The position numbers were made by a program, and so were the translations under genes. Positions 1 through 7,521 of a DNA stretch of 60,067 nucleotides are shown here, piece by piece (position 1 is the first letter of the stretch; every line of letters begins with the position of its first letter). The stretch is from contig JANXCW010000012.1 in the NCBI GenBank assembly GCA_025059775.1, positions 1 through 60,067 of the forward strand, given 5' to 3'. The notes beneath the pieces are model-generated. The model did not search any database, was not told the DNA's origin, and saw only the letters and a list, made by a program, of their open reading frames with translations. Origin of the DNA: Armatimonadota bacterium (GTDB lineage: Bacteria; Sysuimicrobiota; Sysuimicrobiia; Sysuimicrobiales; Sysuimicrobiaceae).

Positions 1-185
1 GAGAGGCTGGGGGAGGACCCCGAGACAAAGCAGGAAGCAGGAGGGGTCTGGCAGGTGCTGGACGGACGTACCTTGCCTCCCACCTAACAGACGGACCCAC
101 CCCCACTTTTGCTCCTGCCGTCCCACGGGAGATCTGCATCCGGCGGTGCGGTGGACGGTGTGTGCGGCTGCGGGGCAGATCTCGG
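1..185. other. No gene seen at the left edge
   Basis: I see no convincing gene in these bases. The open frames that cross them lack a ribosome site and run into the tRNA-Gln gene. The only structure is a perfect 9-bp inverted repeat at 129-137 and 175-183, described separately. Confidence 0.5.
129..183. repeat. 9-bp inverted repeat next to tRNA-Gln
   Basis: GAGATCTGC at 129-137 is the exact reverse complement of GCAGATCTC at 175-183, with a 37-base loop. It begins three bases beyond the encoded CCA end of the tRNA-Gln. It could be a processing or termination hairpin of the minus-strand tRNA transcript, but no T-run follows on that strand, so the role is unknown. Confidence 0.4.
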
Positions 186-259
186 TGGCTGGGGGGCCGG
201 GATTCGAACCCGGATTCCCGGATCCAAAGTCCGATGTCCTACCGTTGGACGACCCCCCA
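186..259 (-). tRNA. tRNA-Gln (anticodon TTG)
   Basis: The reverse strand folds into a full cloverleaf. The acceptor stem TGGGGGG pairs with CCCCCCA, the anticodon loop CTTTGGA carries TTG, and the T-arm loop is TTCGAAT. The discriminator is G and the CCA end is encoded in the DNA (186-188). All stems pair. Confidence 0.96.
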
Positions 260-274
260 ACAGCCCTCCCTCAG

Positions 275-283
275 ATTGTACCA
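275..283 (-). promoter_or_regulatory. Extended -10 promoter of tRNA-Gln
   Basis: On the minus strand TGG-TACAAT forms an extended -10 element (TACAAT at 275-280) 15 bases before the first tRNA base. No good -35 is seen, which is usual for TGn-type promoters. Confidence 0.6.
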
Positions 284-316
284 ACCTCAGGGCTGGACGA
301 GGCCCGGAACGGGCGC

Positions 317-342
317 TATGATTTAGCTGTGCGAACTGTTCG
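317..342 (+). promoter_or_regulatory. marR promoter with overlapping operator
   Basis: TATGAT at 317-322 matches the -10 consensus, which predicts transcription starting near 329. A perfect palindrome CGAAC-T-GTTCG at 332-342 lies within the first dozen transcribed bases. MarR proteins usually repress their own operon by binding such a site, so autoregulation is inferred. A weak TGGAC-type -35 lies near 293-299. Confidence 0.55.
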
Positions 343-394
343 TTCAAAAAAACATTCCGCCGCGGGGCCCCAGGACCCGCTGGAGGGCTGTGCG

Positions 395-811
395 GTGGCC
401 ATCGCGGAGACGGTGCCCGTGGTGATGCGGTTCCTGCGATGCCAGATGCGGGCCGTGGCCGCGGACCTGGGGTCTATTCCCCAGTTCCGCACCCTCGTCT
501 TCCTCCGCCACCACCGGGGTGCCTCCCTGGCAGACCTCGCGGAGCACCTGGGCGTGACCCCGCCCACGGCCTCGGTCCTGGTGGAACGGTTGGTGCGGCG
601 GGGGCTGGTGCACCGGGCCGCGGATCCCCGGGAGCGGCGTCGGGTGGTTCTGGAACTCACGTCTGCGGGCACACGCCTCGTGGAACGGGCCTGGCGGGTC
701 ACCCGGGCGCGGCTGCGGCAGAAGCTCGCCTCCCTTCCCCCCGCCCGGGTGGAGCAGCTGCGGGAAGCCATGCGCATCCTCGAGGAGGTCTTCCGAAGTG
801 GCGACGGCTGA
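395..811 (+). CDS. MarR-family transcriptional regulator
   Basis: Predicted winged-helix repressor of about 138 residues, the usual MarR size. The wHTH core reads SLADLAEHLGVTPPTASVLV, followed by the wing with the family signature DPRERR. It heads an operon with an ABC exporter, so it probably senses a toxic ligand and derepresses its export. The chosen GTG (395) has GGAGGG at 382-387. An in-frame GTG at 329 sits six bases after a TATGAT -10 box and could start a leaderless, 22-residue longer form; the palindrome at 332-342 would then lie inside the gene. The stop overlaps the start of the ATPase gene by 14 bases, which implies translational coupling. Confidence 0.88.
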   Translation: MAIAETVPVVMRFLRCQMRAVAADLGSIPQFRTLVFLRHHRGASLADLAEHLGVTPPTASVLVERLVRRGLVHRAADPRERRRVVLELTSAGTRLVERAWRVTRARLRQKLASLPPARVEQLREAMRILEEVFRSGDG

Positions 812-1640
812 GATCTCTCCCCGGATGGCGACGGGCCGGGACGGGCCAGCCGCGGTGGAGACCGTGGGTCTCACCCGGCGGTTCGGCGATCTCGTGGCGG
901 TGGACCGTCTGGATCTCACCGTTCCCGCACGGATCGTCTTCGGGCTCTTGGGGCCCAACGGGGCCGGGAAGTCCACCACGGTGAAGATGCTCACCACCCT
1001 TCTCGAGCCCACCTCGGGGGAGGCCCGGGTGGCAGGATGGGACGTGGTGTGGGAGGCCCACCAGGTCCGCCGCTGCATCGGGTACGTGCCGCAGCTGTTG
1101 TCCGCGGACGGGCTCCTGACCGGCTACGAGAACCTGCTCATCTCCGCCAAACTGTACGGGATCCCCAGAAAGGAGCGCGGGCAGCGGGTGGAGGAGGCCC
1201 TGCGCTTCATGGGGCTATGGGAGGCCGCGCACGTGCTCGTGCGCAACTACTCCGGGGGCATGATCCGGCGGCTGGAGATCGCGCAGGCCATGCTCCACCG
1301 CCCGCAGGTCCTGTTCCTCGACGAGCCCACGGTGGGACTGGATCCCGTGGCCCGGCGGGCGGTGTGGGCGTACATCCGGGAGCTGCGGGACCGGTTCGGC
1401 ACCACGGTGGTCCTCACCACCCACGACATGGAGGAGGCGGACGAGCTGTGCGATCTCGTGGCCATCCTTCACCGGGGCCGGCTCGCGGCCCTGGGAACGC
1501 CCGCGGACCTCAAGGCCCGGGTGGGTGGCGAGGCCACCCTGGACGACGTGTTCGCCCACTTCACGGGGGGCGCCATTACGGAAGGAGGAACGTTCCGGGA
1601 TGTCGTCCGTACGCGTCGCACCGCGCGCCGGCTCGGCTGA
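798..1640 (+). CDS. ABC exporter ATPase, DrrA/multidrug type
   Basis: Nucleotide-binding subunit of an ABC-2 type exporter, 280 residues. Walker A is GPNGAGKST, the signature is YSGGM (a variant of LSGG common in the drug-resistance ATPase group), Walker B is VLFLDEPTVGLD, and the switch histidine lies in TTHDMEEAD. The C-terminal part is typical of DrrA/CcmA-like proteins. It starts with GTG inside the end of marR, and its last 41 bases overlap the permease gene. Substrate cannot be read from sequence; daunorubicin-type or lipid-like compounds are typical of the family. Confidence 0.93.
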   Translation: MATAEISPRMATGRDGPAAVETVGLTRRFGDLVAVDRLDLTVPARIVFGLLGPNGAGKSTTVKMLTTLLEPTSGEARVAGWDVVWEAHQVRRCIGYVPQLLSADGLLTGYENLLISAKLYGIPRKERGQRVEEALRFMGLWEAAHVLVRNYSGGMIRRLEIAQAMLHRPQVLFLDEPTVGLDPVARRAVWAYIRELRDRFGTTVVLTTHDMEEADELCDLVAILHRGRLAALGTPADLKARVGGEATLDDVFAHFTGGAITEGGTFRDVVRTRRTARRLG

Positions 1641-2415
1641 TCGGCTGGCGGAGTTCGTGCGTGGGACGCTTGTGGTGGTGGAGGCGGAGGTGCGCAAGCT
1701 CGCGCACGACCCCGCAGAGCTCCTCACCCGTGCGGTCCAGCCCATCCTGTGGCTCGTGGTGTTCGGCGGGGTCTTCGCCCGGGTGCGGGGGATCCCTACG
1801 GGGTCCGTGGGCTATCGGGAGTTCCTCACTCCCGGGGTCCTCGCCCAGAGCGGGCTGTTCATCGCCATCTTCTACGGGATCGCCATCATCTGGGAGCGGG
1901 ATCTAGGAGTCCTGCACAAGTACCTGGTGAGCCCTGTCCCCCGGGGCGCCCTGGTGCTCGGGAAAGCCCTCTCCGCGGGTCTGCGGGGACTCTCCCAGGC
2001 GGTGGTGGTGTACCTCGTTGCGCTCCTGTTGGGTGTACACCTGCGGGTTGGGTGGGACACCCTGCTCGGGGTGCCCGTCTTCGTCACCCTGGGATCCGCG
2101 GTGTTCGCCACCTTCTCCCTGCTGGTGGCGTGTCTGGTGAAGACCCGGGAGCGACTCATGGGAATTGGGCAGCTGGTGACCATGCCCCTGTTTTTCGCCA
2201 GCAACGCCATCTATCCCCTGGAACTCATGCCCACCTGGCTACGGGGCATCTCCTCCATCAACCCCCTCACCTACCAGGTGGACGCTCTGCGGGCTCTCAT
2301 GCTCCCCACGGGGCATACCCAGTTCGGACTGGGGGTGGATCTCGCGGTCCAGGTGGTGGCCCTGAGCCTGCTGGCCACCGTGGCCGCGCGGCTGTACCCC
2401 CGCGTGGCCGTGTAG
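1600..2415 (+). CDS. ABC-2 type exporter permease, DrrB-like
   Basis: Membrane subunit of 271 residues with about six hydrophobic helices and the ABC-2 permease pattern (conserved LGVLHKYLVSPVPRG loop and a late SNAIYPLELMPTWL motif). Pairs with the ATPase encoded just upstream to form a 2+2 exporter in the inner membrane. ATG at 1600 is preceded by GGAGG at 1584-1588. The gene ends 21 bases from the convergent ridA gene. I see no strong terminator in that gap. Confidence 0.92.
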   Translation: MSSVRVAPRAGSADRLAEFVRGTLVVVEAEVRKLAHDPAELLTRAVQPILWLVVFGGVFARVRGIPTGSVGYREFLTPGVLAQSGLFIAIFYGIAIIWERDLGVLHKYLVSPVPRGALVLGKALSAGLRGLSQAVVVYLVALLLGVHLRVGWDTLLGVPVFVTLGSAVFATFSLLVACLVKTRERLMGIGQLVTMPLFFASNAIYPLELMPTWLRGISSINPLTYQVDALRALMLPTGHTQFGLGVDLAVQVVALSLLATVAARLYPRVAV

Positions 2416-2436
2416 GGACCATGGGGGATCCCGCCC

Positions 2437-2814
2437 TCAGGCCAGGGCGATCACGTCCATCTCCACCGCGGCATCCCGCGGCAGCCGCGCCACCTGCACC
2501 GTGGTGCGGGCGGGCCGCGCGTCCCGGAAAAAGTTCATGTACTCCTCGTTCACCGCGTTGAAATCGTTCAAGTCCTTGAGGTAGATGGTGGTGCGCACCA
2601 CCTTCTCCAGGGAGGTGCCTGCGGCCTCCAGGATGGCCGCAATGTTCAGCAGCACCCGCCGGGTCTGCACCCGCACGTCCCCCGTGATGAGCTCCCCGGT
2701 CTCGGGGTCCAGGGGGATCTGGCCGGAGACGAAGACGAATCCGCCCGCCCGCACCGCCTGGGAGTACGGACCGATGGCACGGGGGGCCGCGTCCGTGTGG
2801 ATCACCTCCTTCAC
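2437..2814 (-). CDS. ridA: RidA/YjgF-family enamine deaminase
   Basis: A 125-residue RidA protein. The family hydrolyses reactive 2-aminoacrylate and related imines/enamines released by PLP enzymes. The family signature is present: GPYSQAV near the N-terminus, FVSGQIPLDPETGEL, and the C-terminal ARTTVQVARLPRDAAVEMD in which the arginine binds substrate carboxylate. GTG at 2814 follows AAGGAGGTG inside the end of the upstream permease gene. It is the last gene of the ten-gene efflux operon, an unusual place for RidA; its link to export is not known. Confidence 0.94.
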   Translation of the reverse strand: MKEVIHTDAAPRAIGPYSQAVRAGGFVFVSGQIPLDPETGELITGDVRVQTRRVLLNIAAILEAAGTSLEKVVRTTIYLKDLNDFNAVNEEYMNFFRDARPARTTVQVARLPRDAAVEMDVIALA

Positions 2815-2827
2815 CGCACCACCTCCT

Positions 2828-3955
2828 TCAGTCGAGCCTCTTCTGGAACCGTACAATCGCCGCGGCGAACACCACAACCCCCAACGCCACCAGGGCCAGG
2901 ATGGAAGGCCACAGGGCTTCTATCCCAACCCCCTTCACGAGGATCCCGCGGATCACGGTGAGGTAGTAGGTGAGCGGGACCACAAGCCCCACCCACTGCA
3001 GGGCCACGGGCAGGGATTCCCGGGGGAAGAGAAAGCCGGAGAGGAGGATGCTCGGGAGGAGGATGAGTTGTGCCAGCTGGGCCGCCTGGGTGAAGGTCCG
3101 GGAGACGGTGGAGATGAGGGTACCCAGGCCCAGGCTGGAGAAGAAGAAGGCCAGAGTGAGCACGTACAGAAGCGCCAAGCTCCCCTTCACGGCGACTCCG
3201 AACCACACCCAGGCAAGACCCAGAATGAAGGTGAGGTTGATGTAGCCCAAGGCCACAAGCGGGAGGATCTTCCCCAGCATGAGCTCCGCGGGTCGGATGG
3301 GGGTCACCACCAGCTGCTCGAAGGTCCCCAGCTCCCGCTCCCGCACGATGACCCCGATGGTGAGGAAGGTGGTGGTGAACTGCAGGATGGCCCCCAGGAT
3401 CCCCGGCACGATGAACACCTGGCTACGGAGGTCCGGGTTGTACCAGGCTCGGGTGCGTACCTCCACGGGTTGCCCAGGCGGCCGCTGGCCCCGGCGCCGC
3501 AGCATCTGCACGGTGAGATCCTGCGACAGACGCGCACCCACGCCGCTCGCCACGGAGAGCACCACCCGGGCGCTCGTGGCGTCCGAGGCGTCCACCACCA
3601 CCAGCACCTGCGCCGCTTCCCCGGCCCGGAGACGGCGGGCGTAGTCCGGGGGAATCACGATGCCGATTTTGGCCTGTCCCCGGTCCAGCCGGCGCTCCAT
3701 CTCCCACAGACTCCGCACCCACCACCGCACCGTGAAGTACCGGGTGTTCTCAAAGGCCCGCACGAGCGTGCGGCTCTCCGCACACGCACACTGGTCCCAT
3801 ACCGCGGTAGGCTGGTGGAGGACCTCGTTGGTGAGGTATCCGTAGAGAACGAGCTGGATGATGGGCAGGGTGATCATGATGCCCAGGGTGCGCCGGTCCC
3901 GCAGGAGCTGGGTGGCCTCCTTGCGGACGATGCTCATCAGGCGCCGGGTGCTCAT
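2828..3955 (-). CDS. ABC-2 permease, YbhS/YbhR-like
   Basis: Membrane subunit of 375 residues. It has one N-terminal helix (residues about 23-43), a large extracytoplasmic domain (about 45-180), then five helices ending near 370, the layout of YbhR/YbhS and other ABC2_membrane_3 proteins. The conserved loop RERELGTFEQLVVTPI is present. Escherichia coli YbhGFSR uses two different permeases; only one is encoded here, so a homodimer is inferred. The start overlaps the preceding ATPase stop by 4 bases (ATGA). Confidence 0.92.
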   Translation of the reverse strand: MSTRRLMSIVRKEATQLLRDRRTLGIMITLPIIQLVLYGYLTNEVLHQPTAVWDQCACAESRTLVRAFENTRYFTVRWWVRSLWEMERRLDRGQAKIGIVIPPDYARRLRAGEAAQVLVVVDASDATSARVVLSVASGVGARLSQDLTVQMLRRRGQRPPGQPVEVRTRAWYNPDLRSQVFIVPGILGAILQFTTTFLTIGVIVRERELGTFEQLVVTPIRPAELMLGKILPLVALGYINLTFILGLAWVWFGVAVKGSLALLYVLTLAFFFSSLGLGTLISTVSRTFTQAAQLAQLILLPSILLSGFLFPRESLPVALQWVGLVVPLTYYLTVIRGILVKGVGIEALWPSILALVALGVVVFAAAIVRFQKRLD

Positions 3956-4875
3956 CCGGCCTCCACCAGGGCCACGAACACGTCCTCCAGGCTCGGCAGC
4001 ACGGGTTCCACGGACTCCACCGCGAATCCAACCTCCCGCAGGTCCTGCAGGATCCGAGGAGCCACCGTGGCGTCCTCCACGATGGCGTGGATGCCGGATC
4101 CGTAGAGCGCCGCCTCCCGCACCAGGGGATGCCGCTCGCAGGCCGCCAGGGCCTCCATGAGGCGGTCGGTTCGGATCTCCAGGACCACGCCCGGCATACG
4201 GGTGCGCTTGATCTCCTCCGGAGTTCCCCGGGCGATGAGGCGACCGTTGTAGATGAAGGCCAGCTCATCGCAGTGCTCCGCCTCGTCCATGTAGTGGGTG
4301 GTGACGATCACCGTGGTCTCCTCTTCGGAAAACCGGTCGATGAGATCCCAGAACTGCCGGCGGGAAAGGGGATCCACGCCGGCTGTGGGCTCGTCCAGAA
4401 ACAGCACCTCCGGCCGGTGCAGCACCGCGCACCCGAGGGCAAGCCGCTGGCGCAGCCCACCCGGGAGCGCGGCTACGAGGTCGTGCTGGCGGGCCCCAAG
4501 CCCCGCGTGCTCCAGCCACCCCTCCACCCGTCGGCGCAGCTCCGCCCCCCACAGCCCGTACACCCCACCGTAGAACTCCAGGTTTTCCCGCACGGTGAGG
4601 TCCCTGTAGAGGCTGAACCGCTGGGTCATGTAGCCGATGCGGGCCCGGATGGCCTCCGCCTCCCGCCGCACGTCCCGGCCCAGGACCCAGGCGGTCCCCT
4701 CCGTGGGGCTCAGGATCCCGCACAGCATGCGGATGGTGGTGGACTTCCCCGCGCCGTTGGGGCCCAGAAACCCCCACTTCCGGCCCCGGGGGATCTCGAA
4801 GGAGACGTGGTCCACGGCCACAAGCCCGTCGAAGACCCGGGTGAGGTTTTCCGCCCGGATCGCCATCTCCGTCAT
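3952..4875 (-). CDS. ABC exporter ATPase (canonical), YbhF-like half
   Basis: ATPase subunit of 307 residues. Walker A is GPNGAGKST, the signature motif is LPGGLRQR, Walker B is VLFLDEPTAGVD, and the H-loop histidine is present in VTTHYMDEAEH. The C-terminal extension ends with LEDVFVALV, typical of this exporter family. In E. coli YbhF two such domains are fused in one chain; here they are two adjacent genes joined by a 4-base overlap, which predicts a heterodimer with the gene at 4872-5786. Confidence 0.94.
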   Translation of the reverse strand: MTEMAIRAENLTRVFDGLVAVDHVSFEIPRGRKWGFLGPNGAGKSTTIRMLCGILSPTEGTAWVLGRDVRREAEAIRARIGYMTQRFSLYRDLTVRENLEFYGGVYGLWGAELRRRVEGWLEHAGLGARQHDLVAALPGGLRQRLALGCAVLHRPEVLFLDEPTAGVDPLSRRQFWDLIDRFSEEETTVIVTTHYMDEAEHCDELAFIYNGRLIARGTPEEIKRTRMPGVVLEIRTDRLMEALAACERHPLVREAALYGSGIHAIVEDATVAPRILQDLREVGFAVESVEPVLPSLEDVFVALVEAG

Positions 4876-5786
4876 GGCCGCAACCGCGCCACGAACACGT
4901 CTTCCAGACTCGGCCGCACCGCCCGCAGTCCGTGTACCGTAACCCCGGCCTCCTCCAGGACCCTCCGCAGGGTGTGCAGATCGGCTTCGGAGCCGATCTG
5001 CACGTGGAACCGGTCTCCGAAGACCTCCAGGCTGCGCACGAGGGGATGCTCCCGCAGCACCGCCTTTGCCTCGGAGCGGGGAGCGGCCACCACCTCTACC
5101 ACCGTTCCGCGCAGCTGTGCACGCAGGGTGGCGGGATCGTCATAGGCCAACAGCCTCCCCCGGTGCAGAAGCCCCACCCGGGAGGCCCGGTCCGCTTCGT
5201 CCAGGTAGGTGGTGCTCAGGAACACCGTGATCCCCTGGCGGTTGAGGGCGTACAGGATACGCCAGAACTGCCGACGGGAGAGGGGGTCCACGCCCGTGGT
5301 GGGCTCGTCCAGGAGCAGGACTTCCGGCTCATGCACCAGGGTGCAGGCGAGGGCGAGCTTCTGCCGCATGCCGCCCGAGAGGGCCAGCGCGACCCGGTCG
5401 CGGGCCTCCCACAGGCCGAAGGCCACCAGGAGGTGCTCCGCGCGCTCCCGAAAGCGGGCGGGCGGAACCCCATAGAGGTCCCCGTACAGCCGCAGGTTCT
5501 CCCACACGGTGAGGTCCCCGTAGAGGCTGAACTGCTGAGGCATGTAGCCGATGCGGGCCCGTACCGCCTCCCCCTCCCGCACCACGTCCAGCCCCACCAC
5601 CCGGACCTCCCCGGAGGTGGGCTCCAGGGCCCCGCACAGGAGGCGGAGGAGGGTGGTCTTGCCCGCACCGTCCGGCCCCACGAGGACAAAGATCTCGCCC
5701 CGCTGGACCTCCAGATCCACCCCCTCCACGGCCCGGAGGGTACCGAAGACGCGCCCCAGTCCCCGGCACGTGATGGCAGGCCTCAT
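4872..5786 (-). CDS. ABC exporter ATPase (H-loop lacking), YbhF-like half
   Basis: ATPase subunit of 304 residues. Walker A reads GPDGAGKTT, the signature LSGGMRQK and Walker B VLLLDEPTTGVD, all sound. The switch region reads STTYLDEAD, so the catalytic H-loop histidine is replaced by threonine. One of the two ATP sites in the predicted heterodimer is therefore likely slow or degenerate. Starts by 4-base overlap with the membrane-fusion gene and overlaps the next ATPase by 4 bases. Confidence 0.93.
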   Translation of the reverse strand: MRPAITCRGLGRVFGTLRAVEGVDLEVQRGEIFVLVGPDGAGKTTLLRLLCGALEPTSGEVRVVGLDVVREGEAVRARIGYMPQQFSLYGDLTVWENLRLYGDLYGVPPARFRERAEHLLVAFGLWEARDRVALALSGGMRQKLALACTLVHEPEVLLLDEPTTGVDPLSRRQFWRILYALNRQGITVFLSTTYLDEADRASRVGLLHRGRLLAYDDPATLRAQLRGTVVEVVAAPRSEAKAVLREHPLVRSLEVFGDRFHVQIGSEADLHTLRRVLEEAGVTVHGLRAVRPSLEDVFVARLRP

Positions 5787-7237
5787 GGCCGGAAGCGGAT
5801 GATGGCGTCCGCGGGAAGTCCGGGTTTGAGGATCCAGTCGGGGTTTTCGAGCGCGATCCTCACCGCGAACACGAGCTGGGTACGTTCCTCCCGGGTCTGG
5901 ACGTTTCCGGGTGTGTACTCCGCACGGTTTGCGATCTCCACCACCCGGCCCCAGAAGACCCGATCCGGATAGGCGTCCACCCGGACCTCCACGGGTTGGC
6001 CCAGCCGCACACGGCCCAGATCCGCTTCCGGCACGAACACCCGGAGGTAAGGACGGTTAAGGTCTGCGATGGTGAGAATCGGAGCCCCGGGGCTTACGAG
6101 CTCGCCCACCTCCACGAGGCGTGCCAGGACCACGCCGGATTGCGGCGCACGCAGCACCGCCTGCCATCGGGTCACCTCCGCCAGGCGCACCGCGGCCCGG
6201 GCCTGATCCACCGCGGCCCGAGCTGCCTCCACCTCCCGGGCCCGCTGGCGCACGAGGTCCCGGGCGGCCCGGGCGCTTTGCAGGGCGGCCTCGGCCTGGC
6301 TCCTCTGTGCCCGCGCGCCCTCCTCCTCCAGCTCCCGGATGGAGACCTGCCGTCCGGCCGCCCGGGCCGCGGCCAGGGCGGCCCGGGCCACCTGTTCCGC
6401 GGCCGAGGCCTGCACCACCGCGGCCCGGGCCCCCGCCACCTGTTCGGTAAGGGCCCGAAGCTGCGCCGCAGCCGCCTCGTGTTGGCCCCGCGCGGCCGCC
6501 CATTGGGCCTGGGCGGCCTCCGCCGCGGCCCGGGCGGCGGCGAGCTGCGCTCTTGCCGTCTCCTCCTGCTGGGCCGAGATGGCGCCGGCCTGGTAAAGCG
6601 CCTCCGCCCGGACCGCCTCTGCCCGGGCCCGATCGAGCTGGGCCAGGGCAGAGGCGAGCTGAGCCTCCGCGGTGCGAAGGGCAGCCTGAGCGGCCTCGGT
6701 CTGAGCCCGGGCAGCCTCGAGGTTGCGCAGAAGGGCCCGGAGGTTGGCTTCCGCGGCCACGCGTTGCGCGCGGGCATGCTGCAACTGGGCCTGAGCCTGG
6801 TCGACCTGTGCCTCCGCCGTGGACCGCTGCAGCTCCGTCGCCTCCCGGGCCTGAGGGACCCGCACCCTCGCAGCCCGGAGGGCGGCCTGGGCCTGCTCTA
6901 CCGCGGCCTGGTACTGGGCCTGTTGAAGGCTCAGGGCGGCCTCCGCCTGAGCGAGCCGGGCCTGGGCGAGCCGGAGGTTCGCCCAGGCCTGTGCGAGCTG
7001 GGCCTCCAGCTCCTCCGCCTCCAGCTCCGCCACCACCTGCCCCGAGCGCACTTCCTCTCCTTCCCGCACCAGGATCCGGCGGACGCGGCCTGCCACCTTC
7101 GGCGCCAAGTCCACCTGCGTGGCCTCGATGGTGCCGCTCGCCTCGATGCGATCCGCAGACGGCAGGGGGCGCGGCCACAGGAAGTAGGCCGCGCCCCCTG
7201 TGAGCAGAACCAGAACGAACCACCGCCGCGCTACCAT
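5783..7237 (-). CDS. HlyD-family membrane-fusion protein, long coiled coil
   Basis: Periplasmic adaptor of 484 residues, analogous to YbhG, that would join the ABC exporter to an outer-membrane channel. A single N-terminal membrane anchor (about 5-21) is followed by a split biotinyl-lipoyl domain (GTIEATQVDLAPKVAGRV ... VLRAPQSGVV). Between its halves lies an Ala/Gln/Arg-rich helical hairpin of about 280 residues (73-355), far longer than in AcrA. The beta-barrel domain follows (about 385-484). ATG at 7237 has GGAGG five bases upstream. A 34-base stretch (6176-6209) is identical to one in the other fusion-protein gene (11229-11262). Confidence 0.9.
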   Translation of the reverse strand: MVARRWFVLVLLTGGAAYFLWPRPLPSADRIEASGTIEATQVDLAPKVAGRVRRILVREGEEVRSGQVVAELEAEELEAQLAQAWANLRLAQARLAQAEAALSLQQAQYQAAVEQAQAALRAARVRVPQAREATELQRSTAEAQVDQAQAQLQHARAQRVAAEANLRALLRNLEAARAQTEAAQAALRTAEAQLASALAQLDRARAEAVRAEALYQAGAISAQQEETARAQLAAARAAAEAAQAQWAAARGQHEAAAAQLRALTEQVAGARAAVVQASAAEQVARAALAAARAAGRQVSIRELEEEGARAQRSQAEAALQSARAARDLVRQRAREVEAARAAVDQARAAVRLAEVTRWQAVLRAPQSGVVLARLVEVGELVSPGAPILTIADLNRPYLRVFVPEADLGRVRLGQPVEVRVDAYPDRVFWGRVVEIANRAEYTPGNVQTREERTQLVFAVRIALENPDWILKPGLPADAIIRFRP

Positions 7238-7521
7238 ACCGCCTCCACGGATTGCACGAAGGCAAAGAGGGCCGGAGGCCGGAGGTACTCCCGCTTGAGG
7301 ACTTCTAGGGCCTCGAGGAGCATCCGCACCTGCGGCTCCTCCAGGATCAAGAACAGCAGGTTGTTGGTGCCGGGCCAGATGGCGCTGCCGAGCCGCAGCC
7401 CCTTCCGGCCAAACCCCACGGCTCCCTCCAGCTTCGTCCACCCCGGAAGCTCCAGGCGCTGGAGGAGGTCCATCACAGAGTCGTCAATCCCCGCCTCGTA
7501 GACCACCACCACCAGCTTCAT
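7231..7521 (-). CDS. Small PII-like protein between RND and ABC genes
   Basis: A 96-residue protein of the PII/CutA-like ferredoxin fold. The pattern KLEGAVGFGRKGLRLGSAIW followed by PGTNN, a helical stretch, and FAFVQSVEAVW at the end fits PII-like proteins that are often encoded beside RND metal/drug pumps. The uridylylation tyrosine and typical T-loop of GlnB are not visible, so ammonium signalling is unlikely. Its ATG overlaps the RND stop by 4 bases and its end overlaps the next gene by 7, so it is co-translated with both pumps. A ligand- or metal-sensing control of the pump is inferred, not shown. Confidence 0.75.
   Translation of the reverse strand: MKLVVVVYEAGIDDSVMDLLQRLELPGWTKLEGAVGFGRKGLRLGSAIWPGTNNLLFLILEEPQVRMLLEALEVLKREYLRPPALFAFVQSVEAVW

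Noticed and set aside
2411-2440. Bidirectional terminator between the two exporter operons
   Set aside because: Only short GGG/CCC pairings and no T-run; too weak to call.
6176-7100. Apparent GC-rich low-complexity repeat array in the fusion-protein gene
   Set aside because: It is explained by an Ala/Gln/Arg heptad coiled coil; there is no fixed repeat unit and the frame is fully open.
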